Of a DNA stretch of 64,000 nucleotides, positions 29,416-40,892 are shown one piece after another (position 1 is the first letter of the stretch; every line of letters begins with the position of its first letter). Source of the DNA: Entoloma clypeatum (Eukaryota > Basidiomycota > Agaricomycetes > Agaricales > Entolomataceae); the NCBI GenBank assembly GCA_963565915.1, contig OY751491.1, forward strand, positions 4,402,001-4,466,000, in the 5' to 3' direction. Under the pieces are notes generated by a model, which searched no databases, was not told where the DNA came from, and saw only the letters and a program-made list of their open reading frames with translations. The position numbers and the translations under genes were made by a program.

Positions 29416-30570
29416 GTGTTACTGGCACGACTGAAATCGATCATCCACGGGCCCTTCTACTCCGTCTCAGACGTGTTGGATCCATCGCACCGCCCATCGC
29501 CCGTCGTCGCGACCCTCGTCTCTGCATCATCCACACTTGTATACACCGCCCTCGTCCTTCTCATTCCACCAAGTAAGTTCCACTCCGTTCACCGTATACA
29601 TTAACTAAATAATATCATCATCAGCCCCATTCCAAATCGACATACAGATTATCGACGCCCTTGGGTCGGACATCCCCATCGTAGTTCTTCCCCACTCACA
29701 CCTGCTCTCACCACCACCGACCTATCCGCACCTCAGGCTCTCCTCCTTCCGCCCTTCCTCCCCGCCCGGCCTCCGCACTGGCCTCTTCCACTCCCCTGAG
29801 ACCGTCGCGGTCCTGCGCAGTGAAGCTGCCGACCGGTTTTTGCGGTGGACGACGTGCAAACTGCGCGCCGGGAGGATGGCAGGTATATGCACCAGGAGAA
29901 ACGACGACATCAACAAGGTGAAGACGACGATGACAGCGACCATAAATGGGACAAAGAAAAGTGGGAAGCGGAGTGGGCACCGCAGATGTCGCATGACGTT
30001 GCCAAGAGGCTGCGCGAGAACACGATCACCGAGCGGTCGTACCCGCGCCTTTCATCGTCCTCTTCTCGTTCTCGTCCACCATCTTATCTGGGGATTTCGC
30101 CACCCTCCGCTTCGTCGCCTTACACCCCCGCGGCGAGAAAAATCAGAAAAATCAATCCGCCGGCCGCCACGTCACAGCACAACCAACACGAGCACGAGCA
30201 CGCGCCGCCCACACCAACGCTCGCATTTGACCCGCTGCACCTCCCCTCCCTCCTCTTTTTCTCGCTCTCCCTCCTGGGGCCACTCCGCGAGGGCATCGCG
30301 AGCTCGATCGTGGCGGGTGTCGAGAGGGTTGGGGCGTGTATCGGGTTCGGGTTCGGTGAGGCAGCTCTGTCTACCCCCAGGGAGACTTGGATGGAGGAGG
30401 CGAAGGAGGAGAGCGACAAGCCAGGGAGAACGTCGTCAGACTGGAGTTTGTTCGTGGGAGGGTTTTGTGTTGGTGGGTGGGTGTGTTTGTCAGGGGTTGT
30501 ACGATTCGTTGTGTTTGTATGCTTTCTTGACCTTGACCTTGACCTTGACGCATCCATATTCCTTTGCTGA
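29416..30570 (+). pseudogene. Membrane-protein-like gene B, arm 2 copy
   Basis: The longer copy. It runs from a hydrophobic VVATLVSASSTLVYTALVLL segment, through SPPPTYPHLRLSSFRPSSPP and PETVAVLRSEAADRFLRW, then WDKEKWEAEWAPQMSHDVAK, to the C-terminal membrane segments shared with arm 1 (DPLHLPSLLFFSLSLLGPLR). The frame changes near 29850 between FLRW and the WDKEKW part, so at least one indel separates two well-formed halves. I believe it belongs to a family of uncharacterised basidiomycete membrane proteins but cannot name it. Confidence 0.5.
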
Positions 30571-30777
30571 AATTCAACAAACGTCGAGAGTGACTCTGAT
30601 AGTCTCGGAAGAACGAGTGATTACTCTGTAGAGCAGTTGGGAATCGGGATAACAGTTAAGCCCAGCCCCTCCGCAGCATGACAGATGAAACTGCTATAAT
30701 TCCTCAGACTCTCATGGTTTCGACCGTCGCAGAGGCCGACGCGGCGATGCCGGGTGTCACTGTCCGACTCGGACTCG

Positions 30778-31179
30778 ATGGCCACCGACTTACACATCAA
30801 GTTTGCTGCAGCAATGCAGAGTTCAGACACCACGTACAAGGAAGCATTGCATGCCGTGACTCCTGTCCTGAGTCGACTATGGGAAGTTGAAGAGGAGTAT
30901 GGGGATTGGTCGGCAGTGAAGGTCCAGCAACCAGGAACTTGAAAGCGCCAGGTGCAACCACTGCAACACGTCACGACGCCTGCCACTTCCGAGCTAGTCC
31001 CTAGGTCCCTTTTGCTTGGAATTACTACTTACATCCCACGTCCTTCTCAGGCATGCGAGTCTCGTGCCACTGACAGTGAGATTTATGATGGTGCTGAACG
31101 TCGGAACGCACAAGGAATTGTCAAGTTGTTGGCAAGACCGACCAGCGACAGCTCGGAGGCCCACGGATACTACAGGTGA
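30778..31179 (+). CDS. Unknown protein, arm 2 copy (gene C)
   Basis: First frame 30778-30942 (MATDLHIKFAAAMQ, KEALHAVTPVLSRL, ending QQPGT). A second block with NAQGIVKLLARPTSDS near 31110-31150 is also shared with arm 1. An intron between them is plausible but its edges are not obvious. No domain known. Confidence 0.35.
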
Positions 31180-31376
31180 TTAGCGATCATTTCATACACG
31201 ATCGGTCGGCTTCCCCGAGTCTCGTCGTTCTCTCGTGTCCAATGATGGCGCCGGCGGGCTACACTGTTTTTCCCGGCCGTGTTCCCGGCCGTGGCACGCC
31301 ACGGAATTCTCTCATGTCGATAGTGGTATGCAAATACTTTTATGGTAGCCATGATCATCATCATGATCGCCAGCGG

Positions 31377-31384
31377 TATAAAAA
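31377..31384 (+). promoter_or_regulatory. TATA box of the secreted His-rich peptide gene
   Basis: TATAAAAA 98 bp upstream of ATG 31475, in the same place as in arm 1. Confidence 0.5.
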
Positions 31385-31474
31385 GGACACACTGGTAAGT
31401 AAGTAATCCTCACCTTCAGCACAACAAGTGTTCAGTTATAGTTTGAATCAACAACAAACCCTCACCGCTCAAAT

Positions 31475-31690
31475 ATGCATTTCAACTTGCTCTCTCCAAC
31501 TCTCATCTTTCTCATCGCTCTCAGCGCCATGAGCGCCGTCGCAGCTCCGACTCCCTTCGAGTCTCTGGAACCAACCAGTGTACGTGATCCATTGACTGGC
31601 CGATCTAGGGGCTGAATTTTGAAACCATAGCATTACCACTGCCACCACCACTGGCACCACGACTGCTCTGAGGCTGCCGCCGCGCAATAG
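31475..31690 (+). CDS. Small secreted His-rich peptide, arm 2 copy
   Basis: Exons 31475-31579 and 31631-31690 with a 51-bp GTACGT...CATAG intron (phase 0) give 54 residues. A signal peptide occupies about residues 1-23. Exon 2 encodes HYHCHHHWHHDCSEAAAAQ: eight His and two Cys in the first 12 residues, a likely metal-binding tail. The arm 1 paralogue keeps CH...GHCH and EAAAVQ. Exon 1 is 105 nt in both. Unspliced reading stops within the intron after a short tail, losing all His/Cys. A role in metal binding is inferred from composition only. Confidence 0.65.
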
Positions 31691-31695
31691 ACGTA

Positions 31696-33416
31696 CCAAG
31701 ATCGGAATGTCACTAGATGGGAACCTGAGGCGTTTTATCATGTATTAGAAACCAGTCCCATAAATCCAAATCTACCATTGTTTCACGTTCAAGTTCAGGC
31801 CCGCCACACGCGAACCCGGCTCAAGCTGTTTCCCTCGCAGAGCGCATGGGCTTCGGGGGCTCGGAGGGACGCTGCACCCAAAAATGGATTTAATGCCCGC
31901 GAATTGAGCAACAACTTGATTCGAACAATGCCCTGACCGTTGGAGTAAGGCGTACCGACTGCACAAAATATAAATGCATCGCGCTTTTACCATCGTGCTT
32001 TTTTCGATTACCTCCATCGCGCATTTTCTTGGTCACGGCTTTCTCGTTTGAGTTCATCGGCACGGTCGTTCTCTTGCTGAACTCTTCATCATCACCGTTT
32101 CTGATCTCGATCACTGCCAGTGTCCGCACGCGCGGCGGTGATCGCCGACTCGAGTCACATGACTTTGGCCTTGTCTGCCATCCCCGACGACGACGAGGAC
32201 GTGGTTGACGTGGAGCTTGGGAGGAGACGGAGTACGGAGGCGTGAGAGTGCTGCGTGTGTCGACAGACTGGCATCAGGAAAAAGCATTTTTGATCATAGC
32301 CAGTCGATCAGTTTGATACTGTAGCATTTCAATCAATTCGTCGGTCACGCGTAACGGGGCTCTTGAAAACACCGAAAATGTCACGTTTGTCACGCTTCCC
32401 TGAGCCCGGCGACGAAATTTCCAAAAATGACACGGAGAAATTGCCAAAAATGGCACCGAAAATGACGAAGATCGGTCACTTGAGTCGACGTCACGGAAAT
32501 TTTCGCCCGCGACGAAATCAAAATTTTGTCGCACCATGTCACACATCACACACTTTATTATGAACTTTGGTCACAGGTCATATTCACCAGTGAACCATCT
32601 GGTCAGTGAACACTTGGTGTCACAGGTCACACCCTGTGAACACTTGGTCGAAATGGTACAGTACTTATATGCAGTACTTATCCTGGATGGCTTACGACGT
32701 TTTGGCTGGGTGGGAAAGTCTGAGGTTGTAAGCCGCCGAGCGATCACCCGATCGACCCTGATGTGGGCCCAACCTGTGGCCGTGCCGAAAGGGTCCCCGG
32801 GACCCTGGACCCCGTGAACGTGACATCCACGATCGCGGTTTGTTTATCGACCATCACCATCCTCGATCGTGGGTTTTTCATCCCCCTCGTTTGTGGTTTC
32901 CGTCGTTCGTGGCAACCCCATTCGCTGCAATCCCCGTTTGTGGCCCCTCTTTCATGACATCCTCGTTTGTGGAAGGCTGGTTCGTGCTTTGGTGAGGCCT
33001 CGTTTGGTGAGGGGCTCGTTCGTGTACCCTCGTTCGGTGCGTCCCTCGTTCGTGTGGCGCCGCCGTTCTTGTCACCGACCGACATCCACCAGCTTGAAGC
33101 ACTCGTGGCACAACGTTCCAATCGAGTGTGGGTCATCCCAATGACGTTTCTGCCAGGGTGGGGTTTTTTTTTTTACCAACGGTCTCATCAACGAAAAAAC
33201 TGCTTATATTATTTCTGTCTACAGATTCACCCTCCTCGTCCTTTCACAACCTCATTGCACCAACGGCTGGGTTGCCTTTCGGTGTCGTTGTCGGGGTGGT
33301 GCCCACTCAGGGTGCTTCGAGCGGATGGCACGGATAAGCGACTTGACGCTGCCGCTGGATTCAGGGTAAGCATGGGTGAACTCTTCGTCGTCCCGCCCCA
33401 CGCTGATCTCTGATAA
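31696..33416. other. Intergenic with a gene A fragment and degenerate repeats
   Basis: 32184-32275 is a third gene A fragment. 32370-32560 is rich in GTGACG and AAATTTTC words. 32830-33070 holds degenerate copies of a CCTCGTTTGTGG-like unit (CTCGATCGTGG, CTCGTTCGTGT). A T10 run lies near 33165-33174. No complete gene. Confidence 0.5.
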
Positions 33417-35636
33417 TTAGCACCTCAATTTGGGAGAAGGGCAGCCAAATGCTGACCTATTGTACGCCAGCGACACGAGCTCCCTCTCCCTCCGCTTCGA
33501 CTGCCAGACAAGCCTCATCTGACCCATGTACCACTCGCGCGGCCAGTCCCGGAGCGCCTTGAAGCCTGTCTTCGGGTCATCCGTCTCCCATTGCCCGAGG
33601 GCCGCCTTCCAGTCACCCGCCTTGATATCGGGGATGACGACGTTCTGCAAGGGAACAGGGCTGGACCCCAACCTACAGGTGGATGCCGAGCGCTGCTGGC
33701 AGCCTCTCTCGCTCGCACTCGAGCCTTGCGCCTCCGTGGGTGGTGAGTGTGATGGAGCCCACATCGTTGTCGTCGCTCGCCCCTCATGGGTGATTGCTGC
33801 TGGCATCGGTGCACCCTGCCTGCGTGGTGGCCAGAAGTGGCTGCTCGCTGGCGACGGGTGCCGTATTCGTGGGAAAGGGCGTTGGTGTTCGGTCCATGGA
33901 GTCCTTGCCGTGCCGCCACCCGCAATGTTGAATGTCATCCCGGTGACGAGCTGGGTCAGCTGCCCCAACCTCTCGTCGACGCACTGCTGGACACTATCCA
34001 CCACAGACCTTGCAAGGTCACGTACATCCTTGCCTGTGACAGGGTGCAGCTCGGCGTGAATGCCCATGAAGCTGATATCCTTCGACATGGCATCTGGGGC
34101 GAGCTGGTCCCCGTAGTAGACCTCGTAGCTCTGGAGCTCATCAAGGAGGTATTTCATGATCACGTCGACCTTTCAGCTGCAGATGAGCGTGAGCAACAGA
34201 TATGATCAGGAAGCAACTGACCTTCTCTCCTTCAGCCCATCCACCCCACCACCGGATCACCTTCAGGGGCCATCGTCGATGAGGGGGAGCCCACATGAAT
34301 CGCCACTGCGCGGAACCACGACGGAAGGAGTGCGTTGTGAAATGGTTGACCATGCCAGCACCCTGCGTGGAGTCGTTGAGAAGGTCGCGGAACGTGTCAT
34401 AGGTCATGTTTCTATTTGGATTGATGGCGCCATTGCGTGAGAGATGGGGAAAGATGAAGTCGGCTGGATTCAGTGTTCGGCCAAGCTGCACCTCGAGAAA
34501 CGCAAGCCAACGGGAGAGATGCATATACATGTCCATCTCGGGCATGTCCTGCTCGTAGATCTCGTACACATTGCCTGGATTGACCCCCGTTATTTTGCAG
34601 CCGTTCTCTGCAACGGAAAGTAACAACTCACTGTGCCGGGTCTCGTCAAATCCTTCAGCCTGCTGCCAGCCCTTCCGGTTTGAGAGGTGGACCCTGACAT
34701 ATGGCGCGTGGAGCGGCTCTCGACCCCTGCAGCCAAATGTGAAGTCCCCGACCTGAAGGGCACACACCTCTGCCCCGCTGTTCCAGAGAGTGCAGTTAGC
34801 ATTTCCAATGGCCCACAACGTCCAGCAGAGTCACTCACCGGGTCCAGAGTGTCCACGCTGTGGTCGCGATGGCTCTAAAGATGGCATGATCCCAAAGGAA
34901 CAGCCTCTCGGCCACAGTGACTTCTCCGGTCGCCGCCTCAATCTCCTTGTCAGAACAGACACCCTGCGACCACCTGACCAGCCGAACCAGCTCGTCAACC
35001 TTCATGGCCTCCGCAGGCTGACGGGGATCGCCATCGCGAGACTTGTCTCGCAGGTTGATCGCTTTGATGATCTTGAGGACGGCTGGTGCACGTGCAGGGC
35101 AGCCGGTAACCTCTCCCGTTGCTTCGTCAACCTTGTATTCACCATCGTACTTGTCGCCGAACCTTGACAAATGTGAGTGGCATCAGCAGAGATAAAAGAA
35201 GGACTCACATCTTCGGGAAGTACTTGCACAAGGCTGCATGAATCCCCTCTGCCACCCCATGCTTCTTCTTGTCATGGACACACTCCTGCGTGATGAACAG
35301 CTCAATAATCACAGCGTCCAGCTCCGTTGGCTCCTGGTCAAACGCAGTGTCAAGGTCGCTGAATGAGATGTCAAGGTTGCTGAGCTTGACAGAAGCCTCC
35401 CCTGCCTTCTTTGCCTCTGCGATGAGACACTTTGCGTAGGCCTTCAGTCGCCGGATGTAGCCATCGTAAGCCTTGTTTGTGTTCTTCACAATGGCATACT
35501 TTTTGATGAAACCTTCAGCTACAGCCTGGTGCGCATCAATACGTGCCAACACAGTGGAGCTCTTCTTTCTTGGGGCTCGGGCTCGGGGGACTCGTGTGGG
35601 TGTGGCTCGATGTGGCATGGTGGGATGTGGCATCAT
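33417..35636 (-). CDS. Crypton-type tyrosine recombinase
   Basis: Four exons (35209-35636, 34839-35162, 34222-34777, 33417-34169) with GT-AG introns of 46, 61 and 52 bp give 686 residues. The N-terminal part is a basic tail plus a helical core-binding-like segment (FIKKYAIVKNTNKAYDGYIRRL). The catalytic part shows LWTRGAEVCALQVGDF, where the first catalytic Arg is expected, then HSFRRGSAQWRF (HxxR), IRWWGGWAEGE, and after the third splice DVIMKYLLDEL with the candidate nucleophile Tyr. The C-terminal segment IPDIKAGDWKAALGQWETDD, then DWPREWY, resembles the GCR1_C DNA-binding domain common in fungal Cryptons. Such enzymes move circular DNA by tyrosine recombination. All key residues seem present. 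Confidence 0.85.
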
Positions 35637-35808
35637 GTGAAGATGGTGGTTGTGGATGAGGCTTCACACTGCATAGACAACAGCTCCTTTTTCTCATCAG
35701 ACATGGTTTCAGTTTATTCCGACAGTTGGCGGACAATCCAATTTTGATGGGATAACAAAGTTTCTACAGCTACGAAATTGCAGTGGAGGCTACAGTTCTA
35801 TGTACAAC

Positions 35809-37520
35809 TTAGGCAGGGTGAGCATTCTCCCACTCCTTGAGAAATTTGAGGAGTTTTCCTCGCCCCAACGGTGGGTGGCGGATCGTCGCGACCTCCTTGA
35901 CTACTGCCTCAGCACGATGTGGCCCATTCTCACCATACTTTCTGATGATACGGGTCCCATCCTCTGCTTCCTTCAACCAGGTGTCACCCATACCGAGAGC
36001 ACGAACAATGGAAGCCCGTGTAATCTTCTTTTCCTGCTCAATGATTGAGATAGTGCAGCAGCCGAAAGATGATCAAACGAAACACACAGAAATTGTTGGG
36101 TGTATCTTGTTGAAGTATTCATCTTTGAAGTCGGCCGCAAAACACCACGGAAGAATGATCTCGTGGTTCTGAAGAACAATTCCTTGCGAAGCGCGAAAGA
36201 CACTGTGGCCGGGGCGTGTGCTGAGGACAGCCTTCAAGTGATTGATGCACTCCAAGTTCTCCCTGACGTGCCTCTTGCCAGTGTTCGGGCGTGCACGTGC
36301 AATCTCAAGCGGTTTGGCATCACGCGGCAGTCCTGCAGTGTCGGCATATCCAATCGGTCAATACCATCACTTCAGACCAAAGCCAAACTTACTGCAAGGC
36401 ATCATGTCCGTCCACAGCTTCGGAGTCGACTCCACCTGTCCAGAATCAGCAAAAAACAAACAGAACACCAGTCGGAAAACTCACAGAGCCAACACGTAGC
36501 TCGAGCATGGCTTCACCATCTTCAACAGCAACAATGAGAAAATCAACATCAGGGGTCGCAGTTGCAAGCTCGCTGGCAACATTGGCCTGAGAAAACCATC
36601 GGGTGAAGTCAGTGTCCCTCTGATCAGGAATGCCGACCTTGACATGACCTAAAAATTCACTTTGTCAGGCCACCATGCTATGAATGGCAAGTCGAGGGTG
36701 ACATACCCCCAGTGATGTGGCCCAGGCTGCTCTGCAGCTTTTCAAGCACTTCCTGGGCCTTGACCTGGGTGTTAGTGATGCTCATGAGGATGTCGACCAC
36801 GGTTTTGGTGGTCGGTGTCAGTCGCATGTCCTCTATGTAGAGATGGAGGATCTGCAGAACCTCCATGTGAGAATTCGATGCCAATAAAAAAGGAACGCAC
36901 GGAATGCGGGGTCAGTGGATCAAACTGAACAAGGGTGGCTGCAGCACGAGGGTCATCATTGCAGAATTCATCCATGGAGGCTGCAGCTTCCTGGATTGCA
37001 GGTTAGGCGAAGAGCGTTGGCGCACAAGCAGATGAGACTGACAGCATCAGTGGTACTATCGACCGCGTCGAGCAAAAAAGCGGCAGCCGGCGGCAACAAG
37101 GCCACTGGACCCCCTCCGAATTCCCCTCCCGCGATGATCGCAGCATCACTCCACCCTGTGGCAGATCCACCAATAGTCGGAGACCCTGTGGTCACCTCCT
37201 GCGGAGCAAAAACAGCAGCAGGGCCAAGTAGTAAGCTTGGCGATGTCGTGGTGAAACTGTTGTTTAAGTCAAGGAGAACATTGATCAGCTCTTTCTTAGT
37301 CAGCTTTGACTTGTTGAACTTGAGGTCCTTTGGCCAGCATCGCTTCTGGTGCTCAACGAGCCTCAGCAGTTTTTTTTTTGGCAGATCCCTGTGAAAACGC
37401 GGTACGTTAATCATGAATTTTATTGATAGCTATCACTCACCTCAGGTCTTCTTGTTCGTATGGACGTGTCGCTGATTTGCTGATGCTCGGAGAGGGCACG
37501 GCGGCCATGGCCTTGGGCAA
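35809..37520 (-). CDS. Multi-exon unknown gene upstream of the Crypton recombinase
   Basis: Starts at ATG 37520 (MLPKAMAAVPSPSISKS) and ends at 35809 (GKLLKFLKEWENAHPA), 172 bp before the recombinase start and on the same strand. Exons I can follow: the first (37520-37436), then LPKKKLLRLVEHQKRCWPKD ... LTKKELINVLLDLNN (SAP-like by eye), EAAASMDEFCNDDPRAAATL, a helical HMEVLQILHLYIEDMRLTPT ... VLEKLQSSLGHITGG, VKVGIPDQRDTDFTRWFSQA with LIVAVEDGEAMLELR, RENLECINHLKAVL with QNHEIILPWCFAADF, and EQEKKITRASIVRALGMGDT to the end. Short introns have GT-AG edges. The function is unknown. Context suggests a partner carried by the Crypton, but element ends are not defined. Confidence 0.55.
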
Positions 37521-38915
37521 CATGAGGATGGTGGTTGAGATAGAATCAGTCTCACTTGTGTCTAAACCCCTCTTGACTGTGTTGGTGTTAATTGTGCACC
37601 TCGATCGCCATTCCTCGATCATGGTTCCATGTTCATGTTTCCTCGATCGTCGTTCCACAATGTTCTCGATCGATGTTCCATGTATGTAGTGTCCATACCT
37701 TGTCAGTCTATGGTTTGTGCTACAATCAGTTATGGATGGTTCCGTGGCTTGTATCAATCTCAATTGTCATTCAACATGTCCTATGATGAACAATGAAATT
37801 AGCATAAATAAGCATGGCGAAAGAGCTACTCATGAGTTTGGATGGCTCCAGGCCATTGGTCAGACTTCCTCCACTGCGAGATAGTGAATGCATGCCTAAT
37901 CCAAGAGGAGGGTGGGCAGAAGACAGGAGAAAAGCATGCAGAGTTGAGTGTACTCGTGACAGAGCCGAACATTGCAAAGAGCCAATTGTTTGTTGACGCG
38001 ATCACATGATGATGGACACGTGAAGTGGGTGGTTCGTTGGTATGTTCGCAGTTGAGCTGGATAAGGATGTGTAAGTAGTAGTAAGGATCTTATCCTCAGG
38101 CGACTTACTGGTAATGCAGCTTGGCTTACAGCTGCATTACAGTGAACCATGCTCCGAGAAAACGGAAGCATGGATAAGAAGAAAAAATAAATAAACGTCA
38201 GCTTACTGCTCTCCCTGCATGACGTGAATATGACCCTGCAGGCCTCAGGTCGTAACTAGTAAGTGACATGTCAGAATAAAGTGCAGAGGGTCTATTGCTG
38301 GACTGAGAGTCACCATCGCTCAACTGAACTCTATATTGCATTTCATTTGGCAATGAATTTGAATGCAGAGTGTACAAGTCTGTGTTGGCCCCGAGTTTGG
38401 AGAGTTGACTCCTCCCGAGCCTCAAGTGTACAGTGATACTCGCGGCTTGCATGTGAGTCAAAATGATATTCGGATCGTTGTCAAGGTCCAGCAGACACAC
38501 GATACTACTCGGTACAATCAAACCCTGTTTTTTTTCCCCTCTCATCTTTCACCAACAAGCAAGTTGAACTGTAAATTTGTTGTAGAGAATGAGAACTGGA
38601 ACATGGAACTCATACTACGTGCGAGATTGAGACTGCAGTACAGCGACACCGCCGACACTTACCTCTCTGCCATCTGAATCCGAACTCGGCCAGCGGCGAG
38701 CTTGGCGGTGCACAACGTTACGTGAGGTGATGGAAACTGACCCTTACTGTCAGTCAGAACCCTTGCTCGCCTCTCAACTGTTGCTCAACCGCACAGATTT
38801 CGTCTCGATCCCCCCGATCGCCTCCTGCAACCGGGAGATCTGACTTACGCAGTCCACCAGATCCCCGTAAGTTGAGTCAAATAACTGTACTTATACCATG
38901 AGAATGCGCACAGAC
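37521..38915. other. Intergenic; CTCGATCG repeats
   Basis: 37590-37680 holds several CCTCGATCGT/CTCGATCATGG units like those at 32820-32870 on the other side of the Crypton genes. 37700-38915 has short frames only. No gene or RNA recognised. Confidence 0.45.
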
Positions 38916-40282
38916 CACATCAGCAAACTCCGATTTTTGCTGAAGATTGTTGCAGCTTGGCCTATGTTCTGTGCAGCTCTTTGCAGTGCTGTTGGGGCCA
39001 AATTTAAGCTTTGAAGATCTTTAGAGATGAAGTGTAAAATTTGAAGGTCTTTTCAGAGCTGGTAGGTGATACAGTTTCTATAGAGTCATATATAGATCTT
39101 GAGGGAATACAGAGCTCTGTAAAAGTAACTAGGAACCCTTTACAACACCTTTATAGAAACATGATAATATGATACAGGAATTTACAAAAAAACGGGTTGG
39201 AAAATTTTGATTGAATAAGTGCTACGACATGAAAAGTGTATGAGAAAATGTCTCTGTCTTGCCCACCCATTGTACCTCTCATTCCTCACAGTCCCCACCC
39301 GCACTGCACATGTGCTGGCATTTCTCATATCCTGAGCCCACCCATCGTCCCTCTCCCTCACGAGCCCACCGTCCATTGTGTGCCTTCGGCTGTCCTTGTA
39401 TCTGTGCGGGGCACCTGTCTGGCCACAACTGCATCATCTCTCGCAGTCCCCGCTGCGCTGTGCATGTGCTTCTCATGTCTCTCGCCTGCCCATCTCCCAT
39501 CTCCCTCTTAAGCGCGCCATCCCTCATGCGCCTTATACCATCCTTGCATCTGCGCGGTGCATGTGTCCCGCTGTTATTGTGTGTCATGTGCCGTTAGTGG
39601 TATGGCATGGCATGAATGGTGGGGTGCTTACCCTTAGTGTGTTCTGCGCCGTTATTGCATGTCATGCGCCCCCAGTTTCTCGCATGTCCTGTCCCATTCG
39701 TCACGTATCCCCATGGTTCTTGCATCTGATGGTGTGTCCTGCCGTTCTCAGGTGTGTCATGAGTGGTCTGATGTGAGGTAAATGCCATGGTGCTTAACTA
39801 TAAGGCATAGCACGAGTTCCAGTTGCCCGCAGGTAACCATGAGTAGAGCCGTGAGAATACTCACAAGTAATTGGACTCACGGATCGATGTCACTTGTGGG
39901 TCAATACTCGCATGGATCTGAGTTTGAGTTACATGATGTGTTGGTACTCGGGCAGGTACTTGCCACCATCAGTCAATGATACATCATCTTGGGTCCCGAA
40001 ATCATGTAGTACTCTCATTACTTCTCAACATCTCAAGAGTTGTCTTGTCACATGGTACTAAATCAGCAATCGTCCAACGATGACATGCTGGCTTGAGAAG
40101 TGTTTTGTGCATATCATCCCTACGAACGATCAGTATCTAACTTCGAAATAACATTGGAAGCATTCTGCATTTGAAAATTGTTAGAGATATCGTACAGAAA
40201 ATACAATAATAACTTACCAACAAATTCTGAGCATGTACAGAGCAGTTCAGGGTGTTAATCTGCTGCGGTTGTGGTTGGTTAT

Positions 40283-40753
40283 CTACCTGTGACATGACAA
40301 ATGCCTTAGTACACCTGAGATTATGAAGATGTCTGACTTACCTTCAGAAACATCAAATTTAACATCTTGTACATCTTCTGATTCGCCGTTGAGTTGTTGT
40401 ATATGATTGGCACACTTGGTGATGCAGCTTGCCCCACGACGGCGGGTGGGAGGCGTGCGATGTTGCTGGTGGTCTTTCTGCTCATGATGGTGGGCACGAT
40501 GGTTCAGATCTAGTTGAGGGGTCACTCTGTGGTGTCGTTTCGGAGGCAGTAGGTTAACTGTAAGGCAACAGGGGCTAGTGCAGCATGCATGGATTGTAGA
40601 TAACCAGTGACTCACCTCTCGCCATACGTCGAGCGGATATGTTCCGAACTCCCAAAATCGCAGAGGTTTTACCACCCATAAGGTGTGGCCAAGGCAGAAC
40701 TGTTTATGACTCGAATACAGTAGGTTGAAAGCAAAAGAACAAAGAGAGAGCAC
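40283..40753 (-). other. Uncertain ORF in the left part of hAT
   Basis: 156 codons, minus strand, with a His-rich stretch (LNHRAHHHEQKDHQQHRTPP) and an acidic C-terminal half (LNGESEDVQDVKFDVSEG). No family recognised, and coding status is doubtful. It might be a second hAT gene or chance. Confidence 0.2.
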
Positions 40754-40892
40754 AAGTAATGCTCACCTTCTAGAAATCGGGACATATTGCTGAATTTCCA
40801 GTATATTTGCGCAGATCGGATGAGCCGGTTGATAGGAGGTAAACAAAAGAGAAATGGATGAGTTGTGAAGAGACTGCAAATGTGCAGGATGT

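Larger units (their letters stand above)
28880..31695 (+). repeat. Inverted duplication, arm 2
   Basis: Opposite-orientation copy of 14060-16690. It starts at TTATCTTATCTGTATATT (shared with 16650-16670) and ends with the stop of the secreted peptide gene. It retains the middle of gene B that arm 1 has lost. A third fragment of gene A (about 90 bp) lies at 32184-32275. Confidence 0.85.
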
